From Phreatobacter sp. (GTDB lineage: Bacteria; Pseudomonadota; Alphaproteobacteria; Rhizobiales; Phreatobacteraceae), in contig NZ_JAPZTZ010000009.1 of assembly GCF_027532945.1 (NCBI RefSeq), positions 62,001 through 126,000 on the forward strand: 64,000 bases of DNA. Reading direction: 5' to 3'. Below the pieces are notes generated by a model, which searched no databases, was not told the origin of the DNA, and saw nothing but the letters and a program-made list of their open reading frames with translations. A program made the translations under genes and the position numbers. Positions 27,155 through 36,525 of this stretch are shown here, in pieces (within the stretch, counting starts at the first letter, position 1; the number at the start of each line of letters is the position of its first letter).

Positions 27155-27952
27155 ATGCCGGCGCGCCACTGGGGTGACCTCAAGACCACCGACTTCGACC
27201 GGCTGGACCCCGCGACGACCGTCGCCGTCCTGCCGCTCGCCGCCATCGAGCAGCATGGGCCGCATCTGCCGGTCTCCACCGACACGTCCATCATGCAGGG
27301 CATGATCGAGACGGCTTTCCCGCTGGTGGGGGAGGGTGTGACCGCGCTCTTCCTGCCCATCGAGGCCGTGGCGAAGTCCAACGAGCACCTCCATTCCAAG
27401 GGCACGCTGACGCTCTCGGCCGAAACGGTGCTGCGCGGCTGGATCGACATCGGCGAGAGCGTCAAGCGCGCCGGCATCTCGAAGATCGTGCTCATGACCT
27501 CCCACGGCGGCAATCTCGACCCGATGCGTGTGGTGGCGCGCGAGCTGCGCGTGCGCTTCGGCCAGCTGGCGGTGGTGACGAGCTGGACCGCCTTCGGCCG
27601 CCCGCCAGGTCTCTACGGCGATCTCGACATCAAGCACGGCATCCATGGCGGCGATGTCGAGACATCGCTGATGCTGCATTTCCGGCCCGATCTCGTGGAC
27701 ATGGCCCAGGCCAAGCTCTTCGAGCCGATCATGGTCGCCATGGAGAAGGAGTTCACCTATCTCCGTCCTACCGTGAACCACGCCTTCGGCTGGATGGCGC
27801 AGGACATCCATCCCGACGGGACCGCGGGCGATGCCTCGCTGGCGACGCCTGAGAAGGGCCGCGCCACCGCCGCCTGGCAGGCCGGGGAATTCGTCAAGCT
27901 GCTCGACGACATGGCCCGCTTCGACATCAGGCGCCTCTATAAGGCGACCTGA
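27155..27952 (+). CDS. Creatininase-family amidohydrolase
   Basis: A 265-residue metal-dependent hydrolase of the creatininase/creatinine amidohydrolase family. Members open small cyclic amides or act on formamide-like bonds, and include MftE-type peptidases. The metal and active-site motifs are AAIEQHGPHLPVSTD, MTSHGGNLDPM and IHGGDVETSLML. The ATG at 27155 follows GGAG by eight bases and gives MPARHWGDL, aligning with the usual family start. The product (creatine, an N-carbamoyl acid or other) cannot be fixed, because creatininase-family members with these motifs act on varied substrates. Together with the divergent amidohydrolase and the carbamoyl hydrolase upstream it adds to the amide-cleaving theme of this block. 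Confidence 0.85.
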   Translation: MPARHWGDLKTTDFDRLDPATTVAVLPLAAIEQHGPHLPVSTDTSIMQGMIETAFPLVGEGVTALFLPIEAVAKSNEHLHSKGTLTLSAETVLRGWIDIGESVKRAGISKIVLMTSHGGNLDPMRVVARELRVRFGQLAVVTSWTAFGRPPGLYGDLDIKHGIHGGDVETSLMLHFRPDLVDMAQAKLFEPIMVAMEKEFTYLRPTVNHAFGWMAQDIHPDGTAGDASLATPEKGRATAAWQAGEFVKLLDDMARFDIRRLYKAT

Positions 27953-27957
27953 CCGTT

Positions 27958-28776
27958 TCAGCCGACGAGGTCGTCGCCGTCGACGCGGTGCAGGTCGAAG
28001 GCGAAGATCCGCGTCGCTGCTTCCGGCCGCTGGAAGGCAAGGTCATAGGCCTTCCAGCGCACGTCGCGGACCTGGCCGGCATGGAAGGTTGCGACCGCAT
28101 GGCCGGCAATGGTGTCGTGCGACAGCAGCACGCCGCGCAGGATGCCGTCCATCCGGTCCGATACACGGCTGAACAGCTCGACGGCATTCTGGCGGATCAC
28201 CAGCTTGCGCTCGCGGATGTTGAGGAATTTGAGGAAGGGCGGATTGCAATTGAGGATCGTGCCGTCGCGCGCCAGCACCAACATGCAGCTCGTGGATTCC
28301 GCCACCAGCGTGTCGAGGCTGGAGCGCAGCGCCTGGACCATGCCGGCCTGGCGCGCCTCGCGGTCGCAGGACCGGTAGAGGCCGATCACCACGGGATGGC
28401 CGTGGATCCGGCGCAGCACACAGACCGATTCGATCTCGATGCCGCTCTGGTCGAGGTCATCGAAACGGAACCGGACCGGGCCGGAATGCCCCTCGTCGAT
28501 CGCCTGCTTGAGGTGGCCGCGGAACGTCGCGGAATCCGCGTCATTGGCCTGCCGGAGCAGATCGGTCAGCGTCGCCCGCACGACGAGGGCCGCACCCGTC
28601 GGGCCCACCCGTTCCCAGCGCACGGCCTCCGTCTTCAGGTCGATGGACCAGCTGTGGATGCCGAGCCGGGAGAGGAGTTCGCTGTGCCGTTCCTGGTGGC
28701 CGCCGGCCTCCGGCGCAAGCGGCGGGGCGGCGACGATCGGCGGGTCGGACTGCGCGGCGACGAGCATCAGGGACAT
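27958..28776 (-). CDS. PAS-like sensory protein without output domain
   Basis: A 272-residue cytoplasmic protein, not confidently assignable. The first 120 residues resemble a divergent PAS fold (LGIHSWSIDLKTEAVRWERVG). A second, clearer PAS-like core runs from about 150 (STSCMLVLARDGTILNCNPPFLKFLNIRERKLVIRQNAVELF) to the end. There is no kinase, GGDEF, EAL, HTH or MCP output domain and no membrane segment. It lies downstream of a chemoreceptor gene on the same strand, with 356 bases between and a hairpin in the gap, so it probably has its own promoter. It may act through protein contacts with the neighbouring chemoreceptors, but this rests on position only. Confidence 0.6.
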   Translation of the reverse strand: MSLMLVAAQSDPPIVAAPPLAPEAGGHQERHSELLSRLGIHSWSIDLKTEAVRWERVGPTGAALVVRATLTDLLRQANDADSATFRGHLKQAIDEGHSGPVRFRFDDLDQSGIEIESVCVLRRIHGHPVVIGLYRSCDREARQAGMVQALRSSLDTLVAESTSCMLVLARDGTILNCNPPFLKFLNIRERKLVIRQNAVELFSRVSDRMDGILRGVLLSHDTIAGHAVATFHAGQVRDVRWKAYDLAFQRPEAATRIFAFDLHRVDGDDLVG

Positions 28777-29132
28777 GAAAGCGCCCTTTCGATGAGCTGA
28801 TCATCGCGCAAATCCATAAAACAATGCGGAAAGAAGACGGACAACGAAGGCTGAATTGTTGACCTCGGGCTGGATGAACCGATCTTCATCCTGTCGTATC
28901 GGGTGGGCACCAAGGCTCGTTGCGAAAGCCGACAATGGTCGGCAGGGCCGGTCACCCGCGCAATGCCCCAGCGCTTGTCCGATGTTCGGCTGCGATCACG
29001 TGGTTGGCCGCTGAACGGCGATCAACGGCAAGTCGTCTGGCGGTCATGGCGCGCGGTGACCGGGCGCCGAAGACCGCCCGGAGGATCGGGCGGTCCGGCA
29101 GTCATCTGTTGTCCCGCTGATCGCCGTGGCGA
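28777..29132. other. Gene-free gap upstream of the PAS-like gene
   Basis: No coding signal is convincing here. An AT-rich patch (about 28797-28870), just upstream of the minus-strand PAS-like gene, is the likely promoter area. The right part contains the hairpin listed separately at 29072-29095. Confidence 0.5.
29072..29095 (-). terminator. Probable terminator of the membrane chemoreceptor gene
   Basis: Perfect 9-bp stem (GACCGCCCG / CGGGCGGTC) with a 6-base loop, about 38 bases past the stop of the minus-strand chemoreceptor gene. In that direction it is followed by TTCGG, a weak tail, so termination may be partial. Confidence 0.5.
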
Positions 29133-30821
29133 TCATGCCGCCCGGACGGTGGCCAGGAAACTGTCGACCTGCGTCTTGAGGCTGGAGCCCTGGACCGCGA
29201 GTTCCTGGGCGGCCGACAACACCTGGGCCGAGGCCGAGCCGGTTTCAACGGCGCCGCGATTGACCTGGGAGATGTTGGAGGCGACCTCCGTCGTCCCCTT
29301 GGCGGCCTCCTGGACGTTGCGAGCGATCTCGAGGGTCGCGGCGCCTTGCTCCTCGACAGCTGCGGCAATGGCCGTGGAAATCTCCGACACCTCGACAATG
29401 CTCGTCCCGATCGTCCGGATGGCGGAAGCGGCCTCGCGCGTTGCATTCTGCATCGAGATGATCTGGGCAGAGATCGCCTCGGTCGCCTTGGCCGTCTGGC
29501 TGGCCAGAGCCTTCACCTCGCTTGCCACGACGGCGAAACCCTTGCCGGCCTCGCCGGCGCGCGCGGCTTCGATCGTCGCGTTCAGCGCCAGGAGGTTGGT
29601 CTGGTCGGCGACGGCGGTGATCAGCTTGACCACCTCACCGATGCGCCCGGCGGAGTCGAGGAGCTCGGTGACTTTGGCATCGGTCGAGTTCGCCAGTTGC
29701 ACGGCCTGCTGCGCCCGGCGCGAGGATTCCTGCACCTGGCGTCCGATCTCGCCGACCGACGAAGACATTTCGTCGGTCGCCGCGGCGACGGACTGGACAT
29801 TGCCCGCTGCCTCTTCCGAGGCGGCCGCGACGATGGTCGAAAGCTGCTGCGCCGATCCGGCCGTCTGTGTCAGCGTCGCGGCCGCGGCCTCGAGTTCCGA
29901 GGAGGCCGAACTCACCGTGCTGACGACTTCGCCGATCTGCTTTTCGAACGCAGCCACGGCACCGGAGACGACGTTGGCGCGACGCTCCTTCGCGGCCCGC
30001 TCTGCTTCCTGCTCGGCGGCCAGGCGTCGGCTCTCCACCAGATTGCTCTTGAACGTTTCGAGGGCGCCCGCGAGGTGACCCACTTCGTCCTTGCGGCCAA
30101 GGGCCGGCACATCGGCTTGGGCGTCACCGTCGGCGACCTTCAGCATGGCGGCTGTGATGGATTTCAGCGGCCTCGTGACCATGCCCACGACGATGGCCGC
30201 CATCAGACCGCCACCGGCAAGCAGGCCGAGGATCGTCGTCGCGATCATAAGCCAGACGGCGCGCTCGAAAACCTCATCGGAACGCTGCAGCATTTCCTTC
30301 TTGCGGGCTTCATTGCGGTTGTCGAATGACGCCAGTGTCTGACGCTCCTGATCGACGGCAGGGTGGGCCTCGCGAGCGGTCTGGGCAGCGCCCTGCAAAT
30401 CCCCACTGCGGGCCTGGGCGCGCAGTCGCTGATGAGCGGCCTCGTACCGTTCGGCAGCCTGGCGGATCCGGCCGACCTCGGTACGCCCGGCCTCGGTGAA
30501 GGTCATCGGCATCAATTCATCCAGCCGGGCGAGCAGCTGCCTGTACTGCTGGTCGGCCGCCGCCTCGTATTGCTGGCGTTGGGAGGGCTGCAGGTCCTGG
30601 CTCTGCGACCGCGCATCGGTCACGTAAGCCAAGAGGTGGGTGGCGACGCGGCCGGCGACGAAAAGCCTCTCGCTTGCCTGGTGAAGATCCCTCTTGGCGT
30701 CGTACATCTGTTTCAGCGATACAAATGCAACGGCACCAACAGCCACCATGGCGACAATCAAGATGGCCGCAGCGGCCATGATCTTCGTGGCAATGGCGCG
30801 GTTTTGAAACCAAACCAACAT
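29133..30821 (-). CDS. Transmembrane methyl-accepting chemotaxis protein
   Basis: A 562-residue chemoreceptor that reports ligand binding to the CheA/CheW array. The first membrane segment (about 12-35, [21 protein letters not shown]) precedes a helical periplasmic domain of about 150 residues of the four-helix-bundle type. The second segment is near 190-212. HAMP ([24 protein letters not shown]) then leads to a signalling coiled coil with the canonical tip [34 protein letters not shown]. There is no C-terminal CheR/CheB tether pentapeptide. The ligand is unknown. It is intact, unlike the related gene at 24.1 kb. Confidence 0.93.
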   Translation of the reverse strand: MLVWFQNRAIATKIMAAAAILIVAMVAVGAVAFVSLKQMYDAKRDLHQASERLFVAGRVATHLLAYVTDARSQSQDLQPSQRQQYEAAADQQYRQLLARLDELMPMTFTEAGRTEVGRIRQAAERYEAAHQRLRAQARSGDLQGAAQTAREAHPAVDQERQTLASFDNRNEARKKEMLQRSDEVFERAVWLMIATTILGLLAGGGLMAAIVVGMVTRPLKSITAAMLKVADGDAQADVPALGRKDEVGHLAGALETFKSNLVESRRLAAEQEAERAAKERRANVVSGAVAAFEKQIGEVVSTVSSASSELEAAAATLTQTAGSAQQLSTIVAAASEEAAGNVQSVAAATDEMSSSVGEIGRQVQESSRRAQQAVQLANSTDAKVTELLDSAGRIGEVVKLITAVADQTNLLALNATIEAARAGEAGKGFAVVASEVKALASQTAKATEAISAQIISMQNATREAASAIRTIGTSIVEVSEISTAIAAAVEEQGAATLEIARNVQEAAKGTTEVASNISQVNRGAVETGSASAQVLSAAQELAVQGSSLKTQVDSFLATVRAA

Positions 30822-31306
30822 CGAGCATTTCCCCTTTCAGCCATACGCCTCTCTGGCGTTGACGTGAGGTAAGGCTGCGCCCAAACAACAAAGTATGAAC
30901 GGCAATTGAGGAGAATCTTTCCTGTTGTTCAGAAGGGGACAACTCGCGCGGTCAAGATGATGGCCACGGTTCCGATAGGTGTTTTTGCGTAGGGGGGTTG
31001 CGTATTGTGCGCTTGTGCAACGGATAGATACGGCGTCCGAGCGAAGAAGGCCGTCATGCAGAATTGCATGGCGGAAATTGGCATCGGCGCCCCTGAACGG
31101 GGCGCCGATCCATGGTGACAGGTCGCGTTCTTCTTCTATGGGTGACGTCGCGTGACGTCTGCGGGCCTTTCGAGCCGGGAGCGGTCTGCGCCCGGACGAT
31201 GTCAGTCCCCGTGAGCCCCCCGACCGATGCAAACTCCCGCCACCCCATTGTCGAGCAAGGGGGACCCGGCGCCAGCGAGCCGGATCTGGCCGCGTGGACA
31301 GACAGC
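30822..31306. other. Gene-free gap between two chemoreceptor genes
   Basis: 485 bases without a plausible gene on either strand. It holds the promoter of the minus-strand membrane chemoreceptor (AT-rich near 30880-30930), a small duplication TTGTGCGC/TTGTGCAA at 31005-31020, and the strong stem-loop listed at 31083-31109. Confidence 0.5.
31083..31109. other. Perfect 11-bp stem-loop in chemoreceptor gap
   Basis: ATCGGCGCCCC, loop TGAAC, GGGGCGCCGAT. It lies about 200 bases past the stop of the minus-strand soluble receptor gene and upstream of the next receptor gene. No T-run follows in either direction. It could be a late terminator or an mRNA-stabilising stem. Confidence 0.55.
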
Positions 31307-32782
31307 TCAGGCGAGCGAACGGGAGGCGGTGCGCACCTTGACGGTGGCTTGGTCGATCTCGGCGGTGGAGCTGGCGATCTTCTTCATGCTGTGGGAGATA
31401 GCTTGAGCGCCCTCCGCCGCCACCCGCATGTTCGAGGACATGTCGGCCGTGACCGCGCTCTGTTCCTCCACTGCCGCGGCGATGGTGGTCGAGATCTCGC
31501 TGATGCTGAGGATAGTCGAGGAGATCTCGCCGATCGCCCCGACCGCGCCATCTGTGGAGGCCTGGACGGAGGCGATCTGGGCGGCGATCTCCTCTGTCGC
31601 CTTGGCGGTCTGGCCGGCGAGCGATTTCACCTCGGATGCGACCACCGCGAAGCCGCGGCCGGCTTCGCCGGCGCGCGCCGCCTCGATCGTGGCGTTGAGG
31701 GCGAGCAGATTGGTTTGGGCAGCAATGCCGTTGATGAGCTGGACCACGTCGCCGATGCGCGCGGCAGCGGCCGACAGCCCGGCGACGATGTCGCCGGTGC
31801 GGGCAGCCTGCTCCACCGCCGCGCCGGCGATGTCGCGGGCGCGGGCGACCTGGCGGCTGATCTCGCTGACCGAGGCGGCGAGTTCCGAGGCGCCCGAGGC
31901 CATGGCCTGCACCTTGCCGGACGTCTCTTCCGAGGCATCCGCCACCTCCGTCGCCTCGTTGCGAGCGACGGTCACGGCCTGGGAGATCCCGGTGAGCCCG
32001 CCGCCGATGTCCCGCACCGCGGCCTCACGTTGCTGCGCGGCGAGAACCTCCGCCGTCACGTCGGAGGCGAACTTGACCACCTTGAACGGTCGGCCGCTCG
32101 CATCGATGATCGGGTTGTACGAGGCCTGGATCCAGATCTCCCGGCCGCCGTTGCCGCTGCGGCGGTAGCGCCCGGCATGGAACTCGCCCCGCCCGAGCTT
32201 TTCCCAGAACGCGCGATACTCGGCGCCCTCGCGCTCCTTGGGATCCATGAACATGCGGTGGTGCCGGCCGCGGATCTCGTCGATCCCATAGCCGACCGCG
32301 CCGAGGAAATTGGGGTTGGCGGCGATGATCGTGCCGTCCGGCTCGAACTCGATCACGGCCAGCGATCGGTTCAGCGCCTCCAGCTGGCCGGCGGCCTCGG
32401 CCGTTTGCCGTTTGGCCGCGGTGATGTCGGCGGCATACTTGACCACCTTGAAGGTGCGGCCGCGGCGGTCCTTCAACGGATTGTAGGAGGCCTGGATCCA
32501 GATCTCGCGGCCCCCCTTGCCGATGCGGCGAAACTCCGCGGCGCGGAACGCGCCGGCCGCGAGATCCCGCCAGAGCGCACGATAGGCCGCGCTCTCCCGC
32601 TCCTCGGGCACCACAAACATGCTGTGGTGGCGGCCGCGGATCTCGTCGAGGCCATAGCCGACCGCCGCGAGGAAATTAGCATTGGCGCTGAGGATCGTGC
32701 CATCCGGCTTGAACTCGATCACGGCTTGCGAGCGGTCGAGGGCGGCGACCTTGGCGGCGGTGTCGGAGGAGAAGATCGGCAT
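31307..32782 (-). CDS. Soluble PAS-PAS chemoreceptor, copy 2
   Basis: A 491-residue chemoreceptor with no membrane segment. Two PAS domains (about 15-120 and 137-242), each with the run VGYG(L/I)DEIRGRHH, are followed directly by an MCP signalling domain with the tip [27 protein letters not shown]. The layout matches BdlA/Aer-like cytoplasmic receptors that sense redox, oxygen or intracellular metabolites; the paired His in each PAS could contribute to cofactor binding. It is a tandem duplicate of the next gene upstream, with the same architecture and C-terminus ([27 protein letters not shown]). It probably joins a cytoplasmic or polar receptor cluster. Confidence 0.9.
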   Translation of the reverse strand: MPIFSSDTAAKVAALDRSQAVIEFKPDGTILSANANFLAAVGYGLDEIRGRHHSMFVVPEERESAAYRALWRDLAAGAFRAAEFRRIGKGGREIWIQASYNPLKDRRGRTFKVVKYAADITAAKRQTAEAAGQLEALNRSLAVIEFEPDGTIIAANPNFLGAVGYGIDEIRGRHHRMFMDPKEREGAEYRAFWEKLGRGEFHAGRYRRSGNGGREIWIQASYNPIIDASGRPFKVVKFASDVTAEVLAAQQREAAVRDIGGGLTGISQAVTVARNEATEVADASEETSGKVQAMASGASELAASVSEISRQVARARDIAGAAVEQAARTGDIVAGLSAAAARIGDVVQLINGIAAQTNLLALNATIEAARAGEAGRGFAVVASEVKSLAGQTAKATEEIAAQIASVQASTDGAVGAIGEISSTILSISEISTTIAAAVEEQSAVTADMSSNMRVAAEGAQAISHSMKKIASSTAEIDQATVKVRTASRSLA

Positions 32783-32962
32783 GGACGTACCTTTGGAAAT
32801 GCGAGCCGTGTCAGCTTGGCTTTACATTCCCTTGGGTAAGCCTTGTCTCTTGACAGATACTGAATGTGGATTGAGGCGGCGTGCGACAATCTGTCCGTCT
32901 CGGTGTCGCAGGTGCGAGCAGTCGTCTCGGCTCAGAAGGACCGCACCATACACAGGACCGGT

Positions 32963-32984
32963 GCCAGGCCGCGTGCGGCCTGGC
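32963..32984 (-). terminator. Stem-loop just after the first soluble receptor gene
   Basis: Perfect 10-bp arms GCCAGGCCGC and GCGGCCTGGC with two bases between, 13 bases past the stop of the minus-strand receptor gene. It lacks a T-run. It probably ends or trims that transcript before the duplicate gene. Confidence 0.5.
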
Positions 32985-32996
32985 CTATGGTTGGCC

Positions 32997-34469
32997 TCAG
33001 GCGAGCGAACGGGATGCCGCCCTGACTTTGCCCGTCGCCTGGTCGATCTCGGCGGTGGAGCCGGCGATCTCCTTCATGCTGTGGGAGATGGCCTGAACGC
33101 CCTCGGCCGCCACGCGCATGTTCGAGCTCATCTCGGCCGTCACCGCGCTCTGTTCCTCCACCGCCGTGGCGATGGCCGTCGAGATCTCGCTGATGCGCAT
33201 GATGGTCCCGGAAATGTCGCCGATGGCGCTCACCGCATCCTGGGTGGAGGCCTGGACCGAGGCAATCTGGGCTGAGATTTCCTCCGTCGCCTTGGACGTC
33301 TGGGTCGCAAGGCTCTTCACTTCGGAGGCCACCACCGCGAAGCCCTTGCCGGCCTCACCCGCGCGTGCCGCCTCGATCGTGGCATTGAGCGCGAGCAGAT
33401 TGGTCTGGCCGGCGATGTTGGTGATCAGCTGAACGACATCGCCGATGCGCGCAGCGGCCGAGGTGAGGCCGGAGACGATATCGCTGGTGCGCGTCGCCTG
33501 GGCGACGGCCCCCGCCGAGATTTCCCGGGCGTGGGTCACCTGGCGGCTGATCTCGCCGACCGAGGCCGCAAGCTCCTCGGCACCGGCCGCCACTGCCTGG
33601 ACGTTGCCGGAGGTCTGGGTCGAGGCTGCCGCGACCTGCGTCGCCTCGTGGGTGGCCTTGGAGACCGCCTCGCCGATGCCGGTGAGGTCGCCGTCGATCT
33701 GCCGCTGGACCACCGTGCGGCGCTCCTGCTCCTTCACCTGCGCGGTGATGTCAGTGGCGAATTTCACGACCTTGAACGGTTTGCCGTTCATGTCGAAGAT
33801 CGGATTGTAGGTGGCCTGGATCCAAACCTCCCTGCCGCCCTTGCCGAAGCGCTTGTACTGGGCGGCCTGGAACTCGCCGCGGGCGAGGGCGGCCCAGAAG
33901 TCGCGATAGGCGGGGCTCTTCGTCTCGGCCGGATCGACGAACAGCGAGTGGTGCTTGCCGCGGATCTCCTCCAGCCCGTAGCCAACCGTCGACAGGAAGT
34001 TCTGGTTGGCGGTGATGATCGTGCCGTCGAGATTGAATTCGATGACCGCCTGCGCCTTGTGGATCGCGGCAAGCTGGCCCTCGATATCGGCATTGCGCAG
34101 CTTCTGCGTGGTCACGTCGGTTGCATATTTGGCGACCATGTAGACCCGGCCGCGCTTGTCGACGATCGGGTTGTAGGAGGCCTGGATCCAGACCTCCTTG
34201 CCGCCCTTGCCGATGCGCTTGTACTCGGCGACCTGGAACTTGCCGGACCGAAGCGCGTCCCAGAAGGCGCGGTAGCCTGGGCTGTCCTTTTCCTCGGGCG
34301 CAACGAACATCGAGTGATGCTTGCCACGGATCTCCTCGAGCCCGTAGCCCATGGCCTTGAGGAAGTTGTCGTTGGCCGTCAGAATCGTTCCGTCCGGTTG
34401 AAACTCGATGACGGCCTGGGACCGATCGATCGCTGCCAGCTTGTCGGCCGCGCCATCACGAAAAAACAT
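32997..34469 (-). CDS. Soluble PAS-PAS chemoreceptor, copy 1
   Basis: A 490-residue partner of the downstream receptor with the same order: PAS (about 15-120), PAS (about 137-242), MCP signalling domain. The PAS repeats carry [17 protein letters not shown] and [17 protein letters not shown], and the tip [27 protein letters not shown] is intact. There is no transmembrane segment or HAMP, so the PAS-derived signal must pass straight into the coiled coil. The two genes are similar enough at DNA level, including the last 100 bases, to indicate a tandem duplication followed by divergence. The start lies 282 bases from the divergent CarH/LitR-like regulator, whose candidate operator is in that gap. 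Confidence 0.91.
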   Translation of the reverse strand: MFFRDGAADKLAAIDRSQAVIEFQPDGTILTANDNFLKAMGYGLEEIRGKHHSMFVAPEEKDSPGYRAFWDALRSGKFQVAEYKRIGKGGKEVWIQASYNPIVDKRGRVYMVAKYATDVTTQKLRNADIEGQLAAIHKAQAVIEFNLDGTIITANQNFLSTVGYGLEEIRGKHHSLFVDPAETKSPAYRDFWAALARGEFQAAQYKRFGKGGREVWIQATYNPIFDMNGKPFKVVKFATDITAQVKEQERRTVVQRQIDGDLTGIGEAVSKATHEATQVAAASTQTSGNVQAVAAGAEELAASVGEISRQVTHAREISAGAVAQATRTSDIVSGLTSAAARIGDVVQLITNIAGQTNLLALNATIEAARAGEAGKGFAVVASEVKSLATQTSKATEEISAQIASVQASTQDAVSAIGDISGTIMRISEISTAIATAVEEQSAVTAEMSSNMRVAAEGVQAISHSMKEIAGSTAEIDQATGKVRAASRSLA

Positions 34470-34640
34470 CTGTCCCCCCTCGGAACGTCCTTGCCGTATT
34501 CGGCGTGACGCTAGGGAACAGCGTTGATCTTGAAGGGATTCTGAATCGGATTATCGACAAACCTCTGAGAATTTGACGGAGCGGCAACCATTGGCCGCAT
34601 CAGGGGCGCAAGGTGCCGAAATGTCGCAGCTGTGGAAGGC

Positions 34641-34663
34641 TTGAACAAACTACAGTTGTGCAA
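34641..34663. promoter_or_regulatory. Dyad upstream of the CarH/LitR-like regulator
   Basis: TTGAACAA-N7-TTGTGCAA, seven of eight bases complementary. It lies about 90 bases before the chosen start of the MerR-type regulator and 172 bases upstream of the divergent PAS-PAS receptor. The centre-to-centre spacing of 15 bases and the ACA/TGT-type core are reasonable for a MerR-family operator. The arm TTGTGCAA also occurs at 31013-31020 upstream of another receptor, but without a good partner arm. Confidence 0.45.
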
Positions 34664-34751
34664 TGGCTACGCAGAATCGGTGGGCGCCGTGGCGAGCCAT
34701 GCGCCTGTGCATGGTGTTTTTCGCCCATCGAAAAGAGGAGCCCGGCGGACA

Positions 34752-35639
34752 GTGGGTGGAACAATCGACATATCGCGCCTGTCGCAGCTCACGGGGGTCA
34801 ACGTCTCGACCCTGCGCAGCTGGGAGTCGCGCCATGGATTGCTGCGGCCCGCGCGCTCGTCCGGCGGTTACAGGCTCTACGCGCCGGAGGATGTCGAGCG
34901 GCTTCTGGTCATCAAGGACCTGCTGGCGCGCGGCAGCCGGTTGCCCGAACTCAAGAACCTGTCGCTCGACGAGCTGAAGGCGCTCCACGCCGCGGCCCCG
35001 GCCGACGATCCCTTCTCGCGCGACGCGATCATCCATCTTGAACGGGCAGTGGACGAGCGTGACGTGGACCGCTTCGCCATCCTCCTGCGGATGTCCTTCG
35101 CGTCCTTGCCGGCCGCGGTCGCCGTTGATGTCTTCTCCCACGCGCTGCGCCATGTCGGTCGGCGCTGGGAAGAGGGCGTGATCGGCGTCGGCCTCGAACA
35201 TCGCCTCTCGGCGCGGGCCCGTGAGGTCGTCCAGTCGGCCACCCAGGCGCTCGCGCCGGCGGCTCACCGACCGGCCCTGGCCTTTGCGACCCTGTCCGGC
35301 GAGCAGCACGAGCTCGGATTGCTGGCCGGGGCCTACACCGCGGCCGCCCTCGGGCACGCCGTCATCTATTATGGCGCGGGCATGCCGCCCTCCGACCTCG
35401 CCCGCAACGTGGGCGAGTCGAGCGCCGCGGCCCTCATCCTGAGCATCGTCCACGCCGATGGACCGGGCGCGATCGAACGACAGATCGCCGAGGTCGTTGC
35501 GCATCTGTCGGTGGCGACTCCCGTCTGGATCGGCGCCCATGCCAGGACGTTGGCCGGCGTGACGCTGCCCGAGCGCGTCGTGGTGATGAGCGGCTATGCG
35601 GACCTGCGCCGCCGTCTCACGCTTGCCTTCGGGGCGTGA
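34752..35639 (+). CDS. MerR-type regulator with cobalamin-binding domain (CarH/LitR-like)
   Basis: Probable light- or B12-responsive transcription factor, 295 residues. An N-terminal MerR helix-turn-helix (about 5-72, LSQLTGVNVSTLRSWESRHGLLRP) is followed by a helical cap and a B12-binding-like Rossmann domain. The cap has Trp139 and then Glu149-His150, the W-x9-EH signature of CarH photoreceptors, and His186 sits in GEQHELG at the expected lower-ligand position. In known CarH, adenosylcobalamin drives tetramer binding to DNA and light releases it. The start is uncertain: the frame is open to an ATG at 34632, but GTG 34752 has GAGGAG 11 bases upstream and begins just before the HTH. It converges on the transglutaminase operon and is divergent from a soluble chemoreceptor. 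Confidence 0.8.
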   Translation: MGGTIDISRLSQLTGVNVSTLRSWESRHGLLRPARSSGGYRLYAPEDVERLLVIKDLLARGSRLPELKNLSLDELKALHAAAPADDPFSRDAIIHLERAVDERDVDRFAILLRMSFASLPAAVAVDVFSHALRHVGRRWEEGVIGVGLEHRLSARAREVVQSATQALAPAAHRPALAFATLSGEQHELGLLAGAYTAAALGHAVIYYGAGMPPSDLARNVGESSAAALILSIVHADGPGAIERQIAEVVAHLSVATPVWIGAHARTLAGVTLPERVVVMSGYADLRRRLTLAFGA

Positions 35640-35643
35640 CGCC

Positions 35644-36525
35644 TCACGCGGCGACTGGCACCACATCGACCGCTACGCCAATCTCCTGTTCGCCGGCGGC
35701 AATGACCACGCCGCCATTCGGCGCCACATCGACGAAGTCACGGCCGATGGCGAGTACGATATGGTCCTCGCCGACGATCAGGCCATTGGTCGGATCGAGG
35801 CCCCACCATCCGAGCTCGGCTCCGCACCAGACCGAGACCCAGGCATGGGTGGCGTCCGCGCCTTCGAGCCGCGGCTGACCCTTCGGCGGGATGGTGCGCA
35901 GGAAGCCCGAGACATAGGCCGCCGGCAGGCCGAGGCCGCGCAGCCCCGAGATCATCACATGGGTGAAGTCCTGGCAGACCCCCTTGCGCATGGCGAAGGC
36001 CTTGGCGGCCGGCGTCGAGGCGTCTGTCGCCCCCGGCGCATAGGTGAAATCGGCCTGGATGCGCTTGGCGAGGTCGAAGGCCGCTTCCAGGATCGGCCGG
36101 CCCGGCGGGAATGAGGCACTGGCATAGGCGCGGATGGCGGGATCGCGCGGCACATAGGTCGAAGGGAAGAGCGCGTGGACGGGCGAGGTGGCCGACAGGT
36201 CGGCGCTGGCGAAGGCGGTCTCGCGCACCCGCTCCCAGGGCGGGTCCATGCCGGGCAGGGGGCGTCCCTGTCCCGTCACCTGGACGCGCGCGCGCATGTC
36301 GATGATGAGTTCCCGGTGCGGCCTGTCGAGATCGAGAAAGACGCGGCGATTGCCGAAGAAGTCGATGTCGTCGCGCCGCTTGGCGGGGGCCGGCGAGATC
36401 GTCACATCGCAGCCGACGACGCGCTGGCCCGGCCGGTCCACGGGCAGGATCCGCAGCACGTGCTGGGCGAAAACGACGGAGCGCGCATAGCGGTAATCGG
36501 TGACCTGGCGAACGTCGTAAAGCAT
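35644..36525 (-). CDS. Transglutaminase-like protein (short form)
   Basis: A 293-residue protein with a transglutaminase N-terminal beta domain (about 1-80) and a papain-like transglutaminase core. The triad is Cys184 in KGVCQDFTHV, His227 in DATHAWVSVW and Asp244 in GLDPTNG. Bacterial members usually act as proteases or amide-forming enzymes on peptides; there is no signal peptide, so it is cytoplasmic. The start overlaps the stop of the ATP-grasp/alpha-E gene by one base (TGATG). It is the third gene of an operon that recurs across bacteria: long transglutaminase-DUF2126, ATP-grasp plus alpha-E, short transglutaminase. Comparative work proposed that these make and break an amide or peptide tag, but no substrate is established to my knowledge. 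Confidence 0.88.
   Translation of the reverse strand: MLYDVRQVTDYRYARSVVFAQHVLRILPVDRPGQRVVGCDVTISPAPAKRRDDIDFFGNRRVFLDLDRPHRELIIDMRARVQVTGQGRPLPGMDPPWERVRETAFASADLSATSPVHALFPSTYVPRDPAIRAYASASFPPGRPILEAAFDLAKRIQADFTYAPGATDASTPAAKAFAMRKGVCQDFTHVMISGLRGLGLPAAYVSGFLRTIPPKGQPRLEGADATHAWVSVWCGAELGWWGLDPTNGLIVGEDHIVLAIGRDFVDVAPNGGVVIAAGEQEIGVAVDVVPVAA

Noticed and set aside
29112-29135. Hairpin TGATCGCC/GGCGATCA as chemoreceptor terminator
   Set aside because: It overlaps the stop codon and has only a two-base loop. The stem at 29072-29095 is a better candidate.
31013-31020. Second occurrence of the operator arm TTGTGCAA upstream of the membrane chemoreceptor
   Set aside because: An 8-base match is expected by chance in 64 kb, and its would-be partner arm (TTGCGTAT) matches poorly.
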